Assembly (NCBI GenBank): GCA_032622095.1
Contig: CP136069.1
Coordinates: 81,120,958-81,184,957, forward strand
DNA: 64,000 nucleotides
From: Siphonodentalium dalli
Taxonomy: Eukaryota > Mollusca > Scaphopoda > Gadilida > Siphonodentaliidae
Direction: 5' to 3'
A program made the translations under genes and the position numbers. Of this stretch, positions 44,270 through 55,364 are shown in pieces; positions within the stretch are counted from its first letter, which is position 1, and each line of letters starts with the position of its first letter. The notes below the pieces were generated by a model. That model searched no databases, was not told the origin of the DNA, and saw nothing but the letters and a program-made list of their open reading frames with translations.

Positions 44270-45560
44270 AGAGATATACATGTATATAAAAACCAAAATA
44301 GAAGATGACTGCTGGCGACAATGTTTTCCAAAAACAATTCAAAGCATTCGATAGCTCCCATTTAGTTGTCAGCCCGAAGATCAATATGAAGTTTGGTGAC
44401 TATCAGATGAGGGATATGTCTGTACAGTTGCTAAACAATTCAGTCATGCAAAAGAGGATCAAAGAGTAAGATACCAAATTGCTGCCTGTGGTAATGTTTT
44501 TTAACGAAATTCGGGAAAATTAGATTACTCTCACGCTGGTTATCCAGAAGATCATTGTGGAATCTGGTGACGATCGGACAAGGGTTGTCGTCTGTAGGAT
44601 CAACCAAATTATTTAGCCATAAAAATAGTAAAATTGAAGATCACCGCTGGCATTGATGTCTTCACAAGGACAGTTTGAGAACAAAATATGGCTCACATCT
44701 AGCGGTGACCCAAAATATATACATGAGAAAACGTTCTCTAATAAAAGCTGGCTGCAGGGTGCGCCAATTGATTCAAATTCGAAATTTAGCAGGGTGTACT
44801 GCTTGTGGCCATGTTTTCCCCGCAAATTTGATAGACTGATGGACAAAACCACTGAATCCGTTGAATCAATATACATGTATACATGGATTCATTTATATGC
44901 ATTGTTATACACAGTACTGGTATATAAAGGTACTTAAAATAACTATATTACTAGTATACATAAAATAAACCATATATCATGGCTATGGGTTCATGACAGC
45001 TGAGAACTTGGTGTGAATTAAAGAGTGGTGGTGTCTCAAGCATATCTAACCCTCCACGTTAGGAACATGCCATTAAATGTCATAAGTATAATCTAGCTTG
45101 AGGTCAGAAGTGATCCATAAAACCCCCCTTAATTCAACCAGGTCCTCGCGCGATGTATGGTCGATCACATGATGATCTAGGGGGTATTACAATTGTTGTA
45201 TAAAAACAGCACTGCGTGTAAATATAAAATAAAATAGTGCTACATCTTATTACAGATTATTGCCATATATAATCAGTGATTATACAGACAGTCTGACAAA
45301 ATAAAGTTTCAGTGACACTCTATCCGAAGAGGGGAATAATTTCATCTGTTACAGTCAATGGAGCAATTATGAATCTGGAAATGTGAAATTTCTATGTAAT
45401 ACTAGATATCGACATAACGCGATAACATATAACGTAAATGCAATATGGCCGCTGGCGACCATTTTTTCCTATGAAATTAAAAATATATTTGATGGCTCTC
45501 ATCTGATAGATCAATATCAAGATAAATATGAAGTTTGGTGATGATCGGATGAGTGAAGTG
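44270..45560. repeat. Diverged tandem copies of a 150-250-bp repeat
   Basis: The phrases GCTGGCGACAATGTTTTCC, GAAGATCA-ATATGAAGTTTG and GTGACTATC-GATGAG recur in order at about 44310-44410, 44480-44590, 44650-44830 and 45450-45560 with heavy divergence. No coding capacity. Confidence 0.5.
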
Positions 45561-45589
45561 GACTGTGGTCTGTGCTAAACGGTTTGGTA

Positions 45590-45835
45590 ATGCTTAAAAA
45601 GATTCTTACCTTAATATTTTTATGTTCACTTTATAAACTTCACTGAGTCATCTTTGTCATGTGTTGAGTTTGATATCTTTTGTTAACAGTTTATAAATTA
45701 TGTATGTCTCATGTTTGTTATTTTAATTTATGTAATTATTATCATTAAATAAAGTTGCATTCCTTAAAAAGATTCTTACCTCAATGTTTTTATGTTCACT
45801 TTATAAACAGTTTATAAATTATGTATGTCTCGTGT
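45590..45835. repeat. Direct duplication, 175-bp period
   Basis: AAAAAGATTCTTACCT-AAT-TTTTTATGTTCACTTT occurs at 45597 and 45772, and CAGTTTATAAATTATGTATG occurs at 45688 and 45808. Confidence 0.65.
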
Positions 45836-46570
45836 TCGTTATTATATTATATACACTTTATAGTGTGTTTTCAGAACGAAAAAAAAAGAAGAATAAAATC
45901 AACAAATTTGTAAATTTAAAAACAATTCAAACGTTGTTGTATTCCATGTCCCAGCCCGGACATATACACCAAATTTCAATAATATTCATTGAGAAACAAC
46001 GGACAAAACGCTATATAACACCCGTATACATATTTTATTCCGAGCCAGACTCATCCTCGGGTACATGTTATAGTAGGTACCGAATTGACACACGTCGACT
46101 GGGGCGAGTTGGCCCTGGGGCGATTAGGCCGATTCCGACACCTTCTACCGTATGTATCCGTTTACGCGTAGTTTACTTTAGAAAGTTTCGCAATTAATAC
46201 CGTAAATAGAGCGACCATATTTGACAGAGAATGCCTCTGTTATTGATTATCAAGTTGCTATACATTAAAAACGACAAATTCACATGCTCGTTCAAGCGCA
46301 GTAGTCTATTTTCCCCATGTTAAAGGACATCCACAAATACTAAATAACGCTAACCTACTGCCGAATGTTTTACACGACAACTGTTAACATATTTGGGCTG
46401 AATTCATCTGACGCGGTATTATTCCTCAAAATAAACAACAAAACCATCGTTACTTGGAAATGTAGTTTGGGCTAACATTTACATAAATCCTCCACATCAT
46501 TTATTCGACACACACGTCAGATGAAAAACAGACATGAAGTAACCGGCCAAATTGGCCGAAACAAATCTGT
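45836..46570. other. Intron, nothing firmly recognised
   Basis: Contains an A-rich run (45890) and a CG-containing stretch near 46090-46140 (GGGGCGAGTTGGCCCTGGGG). ACCGGCCAAATTGGCCGAAA at 46542-46561 resembles the stem and GAAA of hammerhead-like cores but lacks CUGANGA. Confidence 0.35.
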
Positions 46571-46587
46571 ACACCAGTGTCCACCCA

Positions 46588-46700
46588 CTTCGTGGCGGTA
46601 ATAACGTGTCACACGTATCAGGTGAAGGTCATTCTTCAGTTACCTTCACCTTTAGCATTCCACGGTGCACTCGCTCCCCGACTCTGGAACACATTTAGCT
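46588..46700 (+). repeat. Repeat with LINE-like APRLWN motif, copy 1
   Basis: GTAATAACGTGTCACACGTA through GCTCCCCGACTCTGGAACA is repeated at 48298-48390. Read on the plus strand it gives AFHGALAPRLWNTF, resembling the APRLWNSLP motif near the C-terminus of several LINE reverse transcriptases. Too short to classify. Confidence 0.4.
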
Positions 46701-47587
46701 CCCCGATTCCAAATTATATGTATATGTGTACTACACAGCGTTTCTTATATACAGTATTTTATCCACATATAGACCTTACTGAATCGGGCAGTTTTTGTTT
46801 TATTTTTTCAATATGAGGCCTCCTGAAAATTAGTGTCAATCGTCAAAATAAAACCAAAAAATTTAGATTTTTGTTTTCAATTTTACTATCTGATGTATCT
46901 CGTACAAACTGAAATATGCCATTATACACCATAATATTATTAAATTGAAGAGGAAATGTTAATCTACATTTTGAGGGAGATATCTTGTCAAGTTTAACCG
47001 TTTTCGTGCAGAATTTGGCAATTTATAATAAAAATTTACCAAAATTAACAGAAAATTTAAATTAAAAATAATTTAGTAGCAATATGAAGCAACCATTAGT
47101 CAATTGAAATATCAAAACATAATGATACAACATCAGACAAATCCTCAGGCATGAAATTTTACCAGATGGCAGGGCATACTGTCTATTTAACAGACCTGCT
47201 ATGACAGTATTGCACGGCAGTAACTCTAGTGGTGATACCACCACCACCCCCCCCCCCAACTTGGGTTGGGCTACGATCCCCGATAGGGGCTACTGGGTGC
47301 CGGAAGCTATCAGGTCAACCATTGTCAGCTTTCCCCAATCGGGGGGGGGTCTAACACACCTCGAAATTGGGGGGGGGGCTTTAGATCCCCTGACCCCCTT
47401 ATGGTACCTACTGCCCATGCATATATAACTCCCGGATTTATCACTTTCGTTACTATATACAGACGGATCCAGGTGTTTATTCTTTAAATCTGTCCAACAT
47501 GTCGCCATTATCATTTGAAAATAAGAAAATATGAAATTAACAAATTATCATGGCGAGACGTGAAATTTCGTAAATTTCAAATTTTTC
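46701..47587. other. Intron, nothing recognised
   Basis: AT-rich, with several C and G runs around 47247-47400 that are partly inverse of each other (CCACCACCCCCCCCCC versus GGGGGGGG). No coding feature is supported. Confidence 0.35.
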
Positions 47588-48303
47588 TTATAGGAATCAC
47601 TGAACTAAATGGTTTCCCATAGGCGACAGTGTTAACGTTTCGGCCAAATTCACTGAATTGAAGCCTACAGGCCACTCCAGTGATATTAACCCAGCTAGAT
47701 TGCCACCAGTTGATCACGAAAATGCAAGAACAATCATAGGTCATGTGTTTACTTTTAAAAATAAATCTCCAAGTGTACGACAGGGCTTTATTACATATCT
47801 ATCAAAGTAATTCGCATGACCGCATAAGTTTCCAGGCGTGTGATAATTCTCAGAATCGCACTAGTGCAATCTGTCGACGGAACTATTTCATTCAGTGTTA
47901 AAACTCAATTAAATTCACATTGTCTGTACCGGAGATATACGACTATGAGTCAACTTACTATGATACGAGATATGTAATAAAAATAGAACCGCATGAGTGT
48001 CTGGATTTTGACGAATTATCGCACTCGATTTGTTGGCGGAACGCGATACCTCTCGTGCGGGACCGCACTCGAGGTATCGCTCCGCCATCAAATGTCGTGC
48101 GATAATTCCGTCAAAATCCAGACACCCATGCGGTTCTATCTATATCCCACAGCCAAATTTGATCTGGAAAAATCCAGAACTACAGCAGCCAGTTAAATAA
48201 ATTTCCCACTCACAAAAATCCATTCCCCCCATTAATTCACCAGTTTATATTATTTAGATATTATGTACAAATGAAATAAACACGATGTCATCCTTTAATA
48301 ACG
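47588..48303 (+). repeat. Dispersed repeat with conserved frame, copy 2, interrupted
   Basis: Same repeat as 40660-41015, including the reading frame up to SPSVRQG, but split at 47787 by an insertion of about 357 bp. The frame resumes at 48144 (PTAKFDLEKSRTTAAS). In the insertion, 47983-48139 is a palindrome with arms of about 75 bp (ATAGAACCGCATGAGTGTCT ... CGATACCTC versus GAGGTATCG ... ACACCCATGCGGTTCTAT). Copy 1 lacks the insertion and so shows the empty site. Confidence 0.7.
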
Positions 48304-48395
48304 TGTCACATGTATCAGATGAAGGTCATTCTTCAGTTACCTTCACCTTTAGCAATTCCACGGTGCACTCGCTCTCCGATTCTGGAACATTTAAC

Positions 48396-49021
48396 AACTA
48401 TACACCAGACGCCTAGCCTACGGTAACTATAATTGTCATTTACTGCCGAATGAGTTGTCTGTGAATGGGATGGGTCCCCCGCATATGCATACACTGTTCT
48501 TCATTACTGAAAATATGCAACAATTACTGACATAACATCATAATGTCATATGTCATAACATCATATTACAAAGAGGTACTACATAGATCGCCCCCTCAGT
48601 GCACCCCTGTTGCAATAAAACTGCGCGTCCTTGTGACATGGGACCATATAAAACAAATCAAATTCATTTAAAGGGCGGTTAATCCAAGATGTTTTATATG
48701 TTGTTATATATAAAGTACATGTATATTGCTTGAGTGGTTACCTTTATCTTGACATTGGTAAACTTTCACGGGGCAGACTGCTCTGGACATCACTTATGGA
48801 TCTACAGTAACTCTCCCACTCAACCACCTGTTTTATATTATTGATCTACAGTAACTCTCCCACTCAACCGCCTGTTTTCTATTATTGATCTGCCGTATGC
48901 ACTGCCTTCCAGAGTAGCTGACTAACACTTGCCTAACATATAGGATGAAAATACCCCTTTGCACAAAACCCTGCTCGGACATTAGTTCAAACAAACAATC
49001 ACACTAACCCCGTATAAAACG
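48396..49021. other. Intron, one short tandem duplication
   Basis: TTGATCTACAGTAACTCTCC with CACTCAACC-CCTGTTTT occurs twice in tandem (48796-48839 and 48840-48885). Otherwise featureless. Confidence 0.45.
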
Positions 49022-49025
49022 TTAA

Positions 49026-49433
49026 AGGGGTACTGTACCCCAATTTCAATAAATTCCCGGTGACAATAGCGATCTAATATGAATATTATATTATAAAATA
49101 ACTAATTCGAGTCGACGATGTCTACTGAAAAGTCATAAAGCGTCAAGTATTTTTATAGGGAGTGAGATTGTTCGATGGAAGAGATTGAAGGCATAAATCG
49201 AAACTGTGAGCAATGAACTTTCCGGTTCTTCCTGCGACCTGCGTCTTCTCCGGTGAAGGTCAAACCATATGGCACGTAGTTTGAAATCGTAATATTTTTG
49301 TTTTCAAGATCAATATTTTCTTCGCTAAATTAGGTTTATACGAAACTCATATAAGACGAACACAATCTAACTTGAAAGTTACTTCAATGGGAGTACATAA
49401 AAAAAGTCGCCTATCTCTGTGTACAGTACCCCT
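49026..49433. mobile_element. TTAA MITE, AGGGGTACTGTAC family, 408 bp
   Basis: TTAA at 49022-49025 and 49434-49437; ends AGGGGTACTGTACCCC and GTGTACAGTACCCCT. It has the same target and a similar terminus to the AGGTACTC family, but a different interior. No coding capacity. Confidence 0.8.
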
Positions 49434-49711
49434 TTAACTACCAAATTAGACAATGAGAACAATATCAACCTATATGTGGTGTCAAATATCCAACTAATGT
49501 TGTGTCTGGCATGACATTTCCATTGATAAAATACCCACAAAAAATTGACCAAAGTGGGGGTTATCTATAATATGGACATCTCATGATTAAGGATATGGTG
49601 AGTGACTACTAGATCGTGCCATGAATCTCTACTATGGCTAACGCCCGTAGAGATCATATTCCACCAGTACAAAACCTGGGAACTTTTTGAAGTTTTGACA
49701 GTGAGTGAACC

Positions 49712-50835
49712 CAGGGATGTGGCTAGAGGGGGGGTGTGGGGGGTGTCTCACCCCCCCCCCCCCCCCCCCCAGCAGAGAGCTATATTTTCAATAGTTGGAA
49801 ATTTCATACCTGCCACAACGAAATTTCACACCAACAATAGGTTGAAAATGTTCTTGTAGTTTGATTATAAAACAATTTATTGGGGGGAATTTATTGTTTT
49901 TCGACCAATATTTGCATATGTTCCTATTTTTGGTCAAAAATTTTGACAGAAATGGTCATCAGTTGGAAATTTTCCAACCTTAGGGGGTTGACAGGTTGGA
50001 AATTTCCAACACTTGGAAAGCTTGTGTCCTGGTCCCTCCCACGTGGCCAGTCAAAAACTTCTAGTTAATTTAAGAAAACAATATTGTCATACAATTGGTC
50101 AACATTGTCATTGGAATTGTCATCAGTTGGAAATTTTCCAACCTAAGTGGGCGTGTAGGGTTTGAAATTTCCAACAGTAGGAAGGCTTGAGGCTAGTCTA
50201 GATGTTAGGATTTTGCGATTTTCTTGTTCAGATTTCAAAATATTCGCACACCGGGCCGAACCATGGTCGGCCCGGTGTGTCATTGCCCCACCCACATGGC
50301 CAATACAAAACTGCTAATTAGTTTAGCAAAACAATATTTTACTACATTTGGTCAAACTTGTAGACATAAATGGTCATCAGTTGAAGAATTTCCAACCTGA
50401 GGGGGAGCATGAGGTTTGAAATTTCCAACACTAGGAAAGCTTCAATTGAGGCCAGTCTAGATGCTAGGATTTGCGATTTTCTTGTATAGTTTTCTAAATT
50501 TTCTCACACCGGGCCGAACAACCATGGTCGGCCCGGTGTTTCCTGGTCTGTTGTCGGTAGCTGTGTGCATTTGTCTGGAATTAGATCACTAGTTGGTTTT
50601 TTTGGGGAAATTTTCAGGTTAAAATATCTTAATGTTATCATACTGGGAAAATAGAAGCATGGCTTATGAATATATAGGAAATTAGGCCTGATCATGAGGT
50701 ACAAGGGGGGGGGGGGTGCAAATGGAATTATGCAAAAAGTTGTGTTGGTGCTGTTCCGATTCAAGGGGGGGTGCAGTTGGAAATTCCCAAGGTAGACACC
50801 CCCCCCCCAGCGGAGACCCTCTAGCCACATCCCTG
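49712..50835. mobile_element. Non-autonomous hAT element, 1124 bp
   Basis: An 8-bp target duplication AGTGAACC (49704-49711 and 50836-50843) flanks CAGGGATGTGGCTAGAGGG and the inverse CCCTCTAGCCACATCCCTG. 8-bp duplication and a CAGGG terminus are hAT-like. The interior has repeats of GTTGGAAATTTTCCAACCT and two copies of a palindrome around CACCGGGCCGAACCATGGTC (near 50250 and 50510). Runs of C and G just inside each end are inverse of each other. No transposase. Confidence 0.85.
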
Positions 50836-50895
50836 AGTGAACCTTATAAAGTAAAAAAAAATTAACACGGGGAATATATTTCTTAGTGATTATCT

Positions 50896-52833
50896 GGGGC
50901 CTGTTTCATGAAGCAATGTCATAAGATTATCTTAAGATGGACTTAATCTAAGATCTAAGGTGGATCTTATGATGTAACTTTTCCGTTTCAAGAACGCGTT
51001 TCACAAAACAAGATTAAGTCCTACTTAAGCTGACTTAAGTAGTAATTTAAGCTCGCGCGCTTTTAGACTGGCTCTCGACAATTTATTACAGCTATGCACA
51101 GAAAATGTTGGTTCTGTGTGTGTTATATGCCTAGGTACAGTGTCTGGTGACATATACTAGGGCGTGTCTAAGAATAATTATGATATTTTAATGCAAGGGT
51201 GATAATCAGTATAATGACTGGTGCATACTTAACTGCACGAGCGCGCTTTTTAACTGTGTTTTCGCGTCAGACCCCATCCACACATAGCTGCATGCTTCCA
51301 ATGCCTATTTTATACAAACGTATCGAGCTCAAACATATTATTTCAGTGATTAAAGGGACTTATACATCCTAACTCAGAATGTGAACCTTCACTCATATAA
51401 CATATGCCATTAAAGCGACGCGAGACATATGTTCGCTCCTTTCAATGATGATATCAGGTTATAATACATTATACGTCTTTGAAGCATCTATAATACCAGG
51501 AAACCGAATATGTCGTCACGACGGCATACACATACAATACACCACAATGGAAGCACTGAGCTAAACGCTCTTTATCGATTGCCAACATTCATGGAATACT
51601 AACACAAAACGCTCTTTATGTATATTGCTATAATGTGAATAGGACTTCATATCGTGTTCCAAATAGACTTATTTCCAATCTGAGACATACTTGTAGAAGC
51701 CATATATAAATGATGTTAGTGCCATTTGCTCTGGTTCTGTTGACAAATGTGCTAAACGCCTGTTATAATTAACAAACTGCGTATGAACTTCGAAAGTACG
51801 TTACGTTGAACGACATTCTGCATATATGTTTTAATAAAAACCAAATCAACGACTTCTAATAAAGAGCGTTTATAATTAACAACACGTGAACAGACGGCCG
51901 GTTCACAGGCCCCTGGGGAAAATTACTAAATACCAATATTGACTATACCACTGGTGTATTGGTATTTTAGTAATTCCCCCAGGGGTCTGTGGGCCAGTTC
52001 ACAGTGATATTATATGTTCTTTCGCGGATCCCGGTGTGCCCGCGCGGTCCGTATACTATATACATGCTATATATCTTTTTATTTCATAGTTAATAGATTA
52101 TGATAATATATAATAATAATAAAATAACACATATTATGTATTATTATCTTGTTGATATATATACGGGTACATATACAATACATTTTTACAATCAAATTAT
52201 AACATAATAATATAGAAAGGCAAGTCAATAATATTAATAATAGCTGCATATGACATAAGCAGTTATAAAAAAAACTGAGTATAAATCATTCACTATTATC
52301 CTCGATGTGAAAATGTTCGGACTAATTGTCTCAACATGATTATTGTCTACAGTGCGATTGGGTGATTTGAATCGCAAATGATGTTCAACTCTATGTAAAT
52401 ATATTCTTTTTGTAACAGCAATTAGAAATGTATATATAGTCCGGTCTTGGCGGTTTACAGTTAGTAGCGGACACCCCGCCAATCTTGCAACCACTGGCCA
52501 CGTCACTGCTATAGCTTACCAGTTGGTTATTAATTACTACCATTTCTGAAACACCCCTCCGTGCTAGCAAGGTGTTATTCAGTTAAATGTGTTTATAATA
52601 ATATATACATGAACAAGATCACATCCACATTTCGGACCAACTGCGGATCACAGCGTAGGTCTTAACTTTAAGATTATCTTATGACACCTCACACCAGTCT
52701 TAAAGTTAAGACCAAAGTTAAGACCATCTTAGGTTAAGACTTTGTTCGTGAAACGCACTTATGACTGAAGTTTGAACTTATGACCATCTTAAGTCCCAAC
52801 TATATCATAAGTTGCCTTCATGAAACAGGGCCC
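50896..52833. mobile_element. Non-autonomous TIR element, GGGCCTGTTTCATGAA ends
   Basis: Ends GGGGCCTGTTTCATGAAG and TTCATGAAACAGGGCCC, 17-bp TIRs with one mismatch; the inverted similarity continues loosely inward (ATCTTAAG words near both ends). 1.9 kb without transposase. It contains another palindrome at 51898-51994 (CAGGCCCCTGGGGAAAATTA versus TAATTCCCCCAGGGGTCTGT). Such GGGCC-GTTTCA termini are common in Harbinger-like MITEs; the target duplication is unclear here. Confidence 0.65.
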
Positions 52834-53432
52834 TGTTCCTCAATAGTGTACTTAGCTGTATGTGAAGGTCCCAACTCGAAATTTTATGTTTTTCTGTGAC
52901 TTTTGTGAGCCGATATCGCAATAAACATTGAATTAATTACCCAGGAAAAGTTCCATAATTGTCAGAAACGCAAAGCAAAATCGCTCACAGTCACTCAAAT
53001 CTTGGAATTTTGTGTTGGGACCTTCACCTACAGTGAAGTACATTATTAAGAAAGAGATAATAACAAAGAAATATATTCGCTTTGTTATTTTTTCGATTAT
53101 ATAAGGTTCCCTGTCAAAACTTCAAAAAGTTCCCAGGTTTTGCATTGGTGGAATATGATCTCTGCGGGCATTAGCCATAGTTGAGATTCATGGCATGATC
53201 TAAGTGACTACATGCTTGGATGATCATCAACTGAATAGTGAGGTTTAACTCTCCAATGTAAATATGTTCAGCTGTCATCTCGTCAACATGTTGTATGCTT
53301 ATTTGTTTGTGGAGGGGGGGGGGCTTCATAAGTTGACAAAACTTGTGCCCCGATCTCTTTTGTATCATGATATGCAAATAAAATATGTTTCAAGTTAAAA
53401 AAGACACAGCACAAATGAAAAGCCGGAGTTAA

Positions 53433-53912
53433 AGGTACTCAATCCGAACAGATGGTCCCCATATCAACAGATTCCAACAACAACAATCCGATCAGAGGGT
53501 CTTATATTACTATTTCTTTGGCTTTGGGGGTAAAAAATATTTGATTCGAGTCGATGAACCCATCAAACAAAGCTCAGAGTTATTAGATATTGATTTTTGA
53601 AATTTGTTAGTTTCTCGAGATGAGTACTAATAATTGCCGTCAGTTTCGTAACCTGCGCGAGATGTGTACAGCAAATCACAATTCAAACAGACAAGGATGG
53701 ATAACTCTAAAATCAAGAGGTAATAATAACGCAATTTTGACTGAGTTCTGGGCCAGAAAGTATTCCCGATAATGAAAAATAATAGATTTCTAAAATCGAT
53801 ATCTAACAAATCTGAGCTTTGATGGGTGACTTCCTCGACTCAAATCAAATATTTTTGACCCCCAAAGCCATTGAAATAGTAATTGAGAGGAGTTTTATCG
53901 GATTGAGTACCT
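53433..53912. mobile_element. TTAA MITE, AGGTACTC family, 480 bp, inverted copy
   Basis: TTAA at 53429-53432 and 53913-53916; ends AGGTACTCAATCCGA and TCGGATTGAGTACCT. Same length as 28579-29058, opposite orientation. Internal differences are scattered substitutions. Confidence 0.8.
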
Positions 53913-53916
53913 TTAA

Positions 53917-54487
53917 AGTGACACGTAATTGTCAGGCCTCGCATCAAACACTGCAATAATAAAACCGTAATCTTTCACGCTTAAATCCGATGAGTACAGC
54001 TTGAAAAAACAATTTGTTCTTATTTTCATCACTAATAATCCTCGAGATTGCGCAAGTTGAAGTCCATGTCTAGATTAGACGCTCACTTTAGGTAACAGTG
54101 AAGTAATTCGATTGGTAGCGCCCTCCAACGGATTTTGGACCAAGATTCAGAAGAGAATTAAAAAAATTTGGGCCCTGGTTGGTTAATAGTTGTTTCGATA
54201 TTTAAACATATAGAATACATGCAATCACTCCTCTTGAAATTTCAGACTCCAAACAAAATATTGGCACATTGTAAAGCACGTGGTTCCTAGATTGAATTTT
54301 TTTGGCGTGAGGTAAAAAATGTCAATATTTGTTTCATGCAATTCTGACTCTAGATTATAAATCTTGAATTTAAAGGTATATTCCATGCTAGACTATATGA
54401 TTTTTTTCATGCAGAAACTTTGCGCAGATGACAATCCTGGTGATCATGTACTCATTTATCACAATTCGTGGATAGTCAGGGCTGCAG
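53917..54487. other. Intron, nothing recognised
   Basis: AT-rich unique sequence. No element or exon seen. Confidence 0.4.
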
Positions 54488-54595
54488 GCCATTATGTGTT
54501 AACACAGTCTGATTAAAACCATACTCAGATTCTAACGATACTGAGTATGGTTTTAATCAGACTGGTGGTGTTAACACTGAGGCCTATGGGAAATA
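54488..54595. repeat. Palindromic MITE, about 105 bp
   Basis: GTTAACACAGTCTGATTAAA then ACCATACTCAG pairs with CTGAGTATGGTTTTAATCAG then ACTGG..GTTAAC around a 13-bp loop. The right end CAGTGTTAAC-type text with CCTATGGGAAA is the inverse of the start of the repeats at 40689 and 47612. Confidence 0.7.
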
Positions 54596-55364
54596 ATTAC
54601 TTCACTGTAACCTCAACTGCGCTCTGGTGCGCTCTTCTATGCTCGCCATTGTGATAGCGTGAAGCGACGTAGCCTCGTAGAGCCAGACGAGACTCAGTGT
54701 CTAGTCAAGTTGGTTCAACGACCGGCGGGATGATTTAACAGATGTAATGAAAATAAAAACATCACTAAGACAGACTGACCCCCTGCTCCCTTCCAAAAGA
54801 TGAGGTCTCTAAGATCTCACTTCATTTCAGACGTGTCATGAAGGTCAAATCCATCGGCGCAACAAAGTGTGAGATAGCCCGATAGTGTGTGTAATAATTA
54901 CTTGTAGTACAATTCTTCTTCGATTGGTGTTTTGGAGATATTTGGCAGTATCTCTATGTTGGACTCTGTATATAAATTATCGGTGACTTAAACATTAAAG
55001 GTACTCAATCCGATTCCCCCCCCCTAAATTACTATTTCTTTGGCTTCGGGGGTAAAACATATTTGATTCGAGTCGAGGAACCCACCCAATCAAAGCTCAG
55101 AGTGATCAGATATCGATTTTTGAAGTTTGTTATTTCAATTGTTTGTGGCCCAGAAACATGCCGTCAAACGGATGCTCTCGGATTGCGGATGAAGATTGAT
55201 AACTCTAAAAACAATTGGTAATACATTGAAATTTCGTGAACAAAATGTTGATAAATAACATATTTTGGAAAATAGAATACCATAGTTGACAGTGGTTAGC
55301 AGTATTTTGTTGCAGTTAAATGATTCTGATAACTAAAGCGTATTTTGAAGAAATTTTGTTATTG

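Larger units (their letters stand above)
49610..53202. mobile_element. Long-TIR element (Mutator-like), host of two nested insertions
   Basis: A 9-bp direct duplication AGTGACTAC (49601-49609 and 53203-53211) flanks inverted ends TAGATCGTGCCATGAATCTC and its near-inverse at 53183-53202. Inverted homology extends about 100 bp (GGGAACTTTTTGAAGTTTTG versus CAAAACTTCAAAAAGTTCCC). Long TIRs and a 9-bp duplication fit Mutator-like elements. Without the two nested insertions the element is about 530 bp, like the copy at 18148-18654. Confidence 0.7.
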
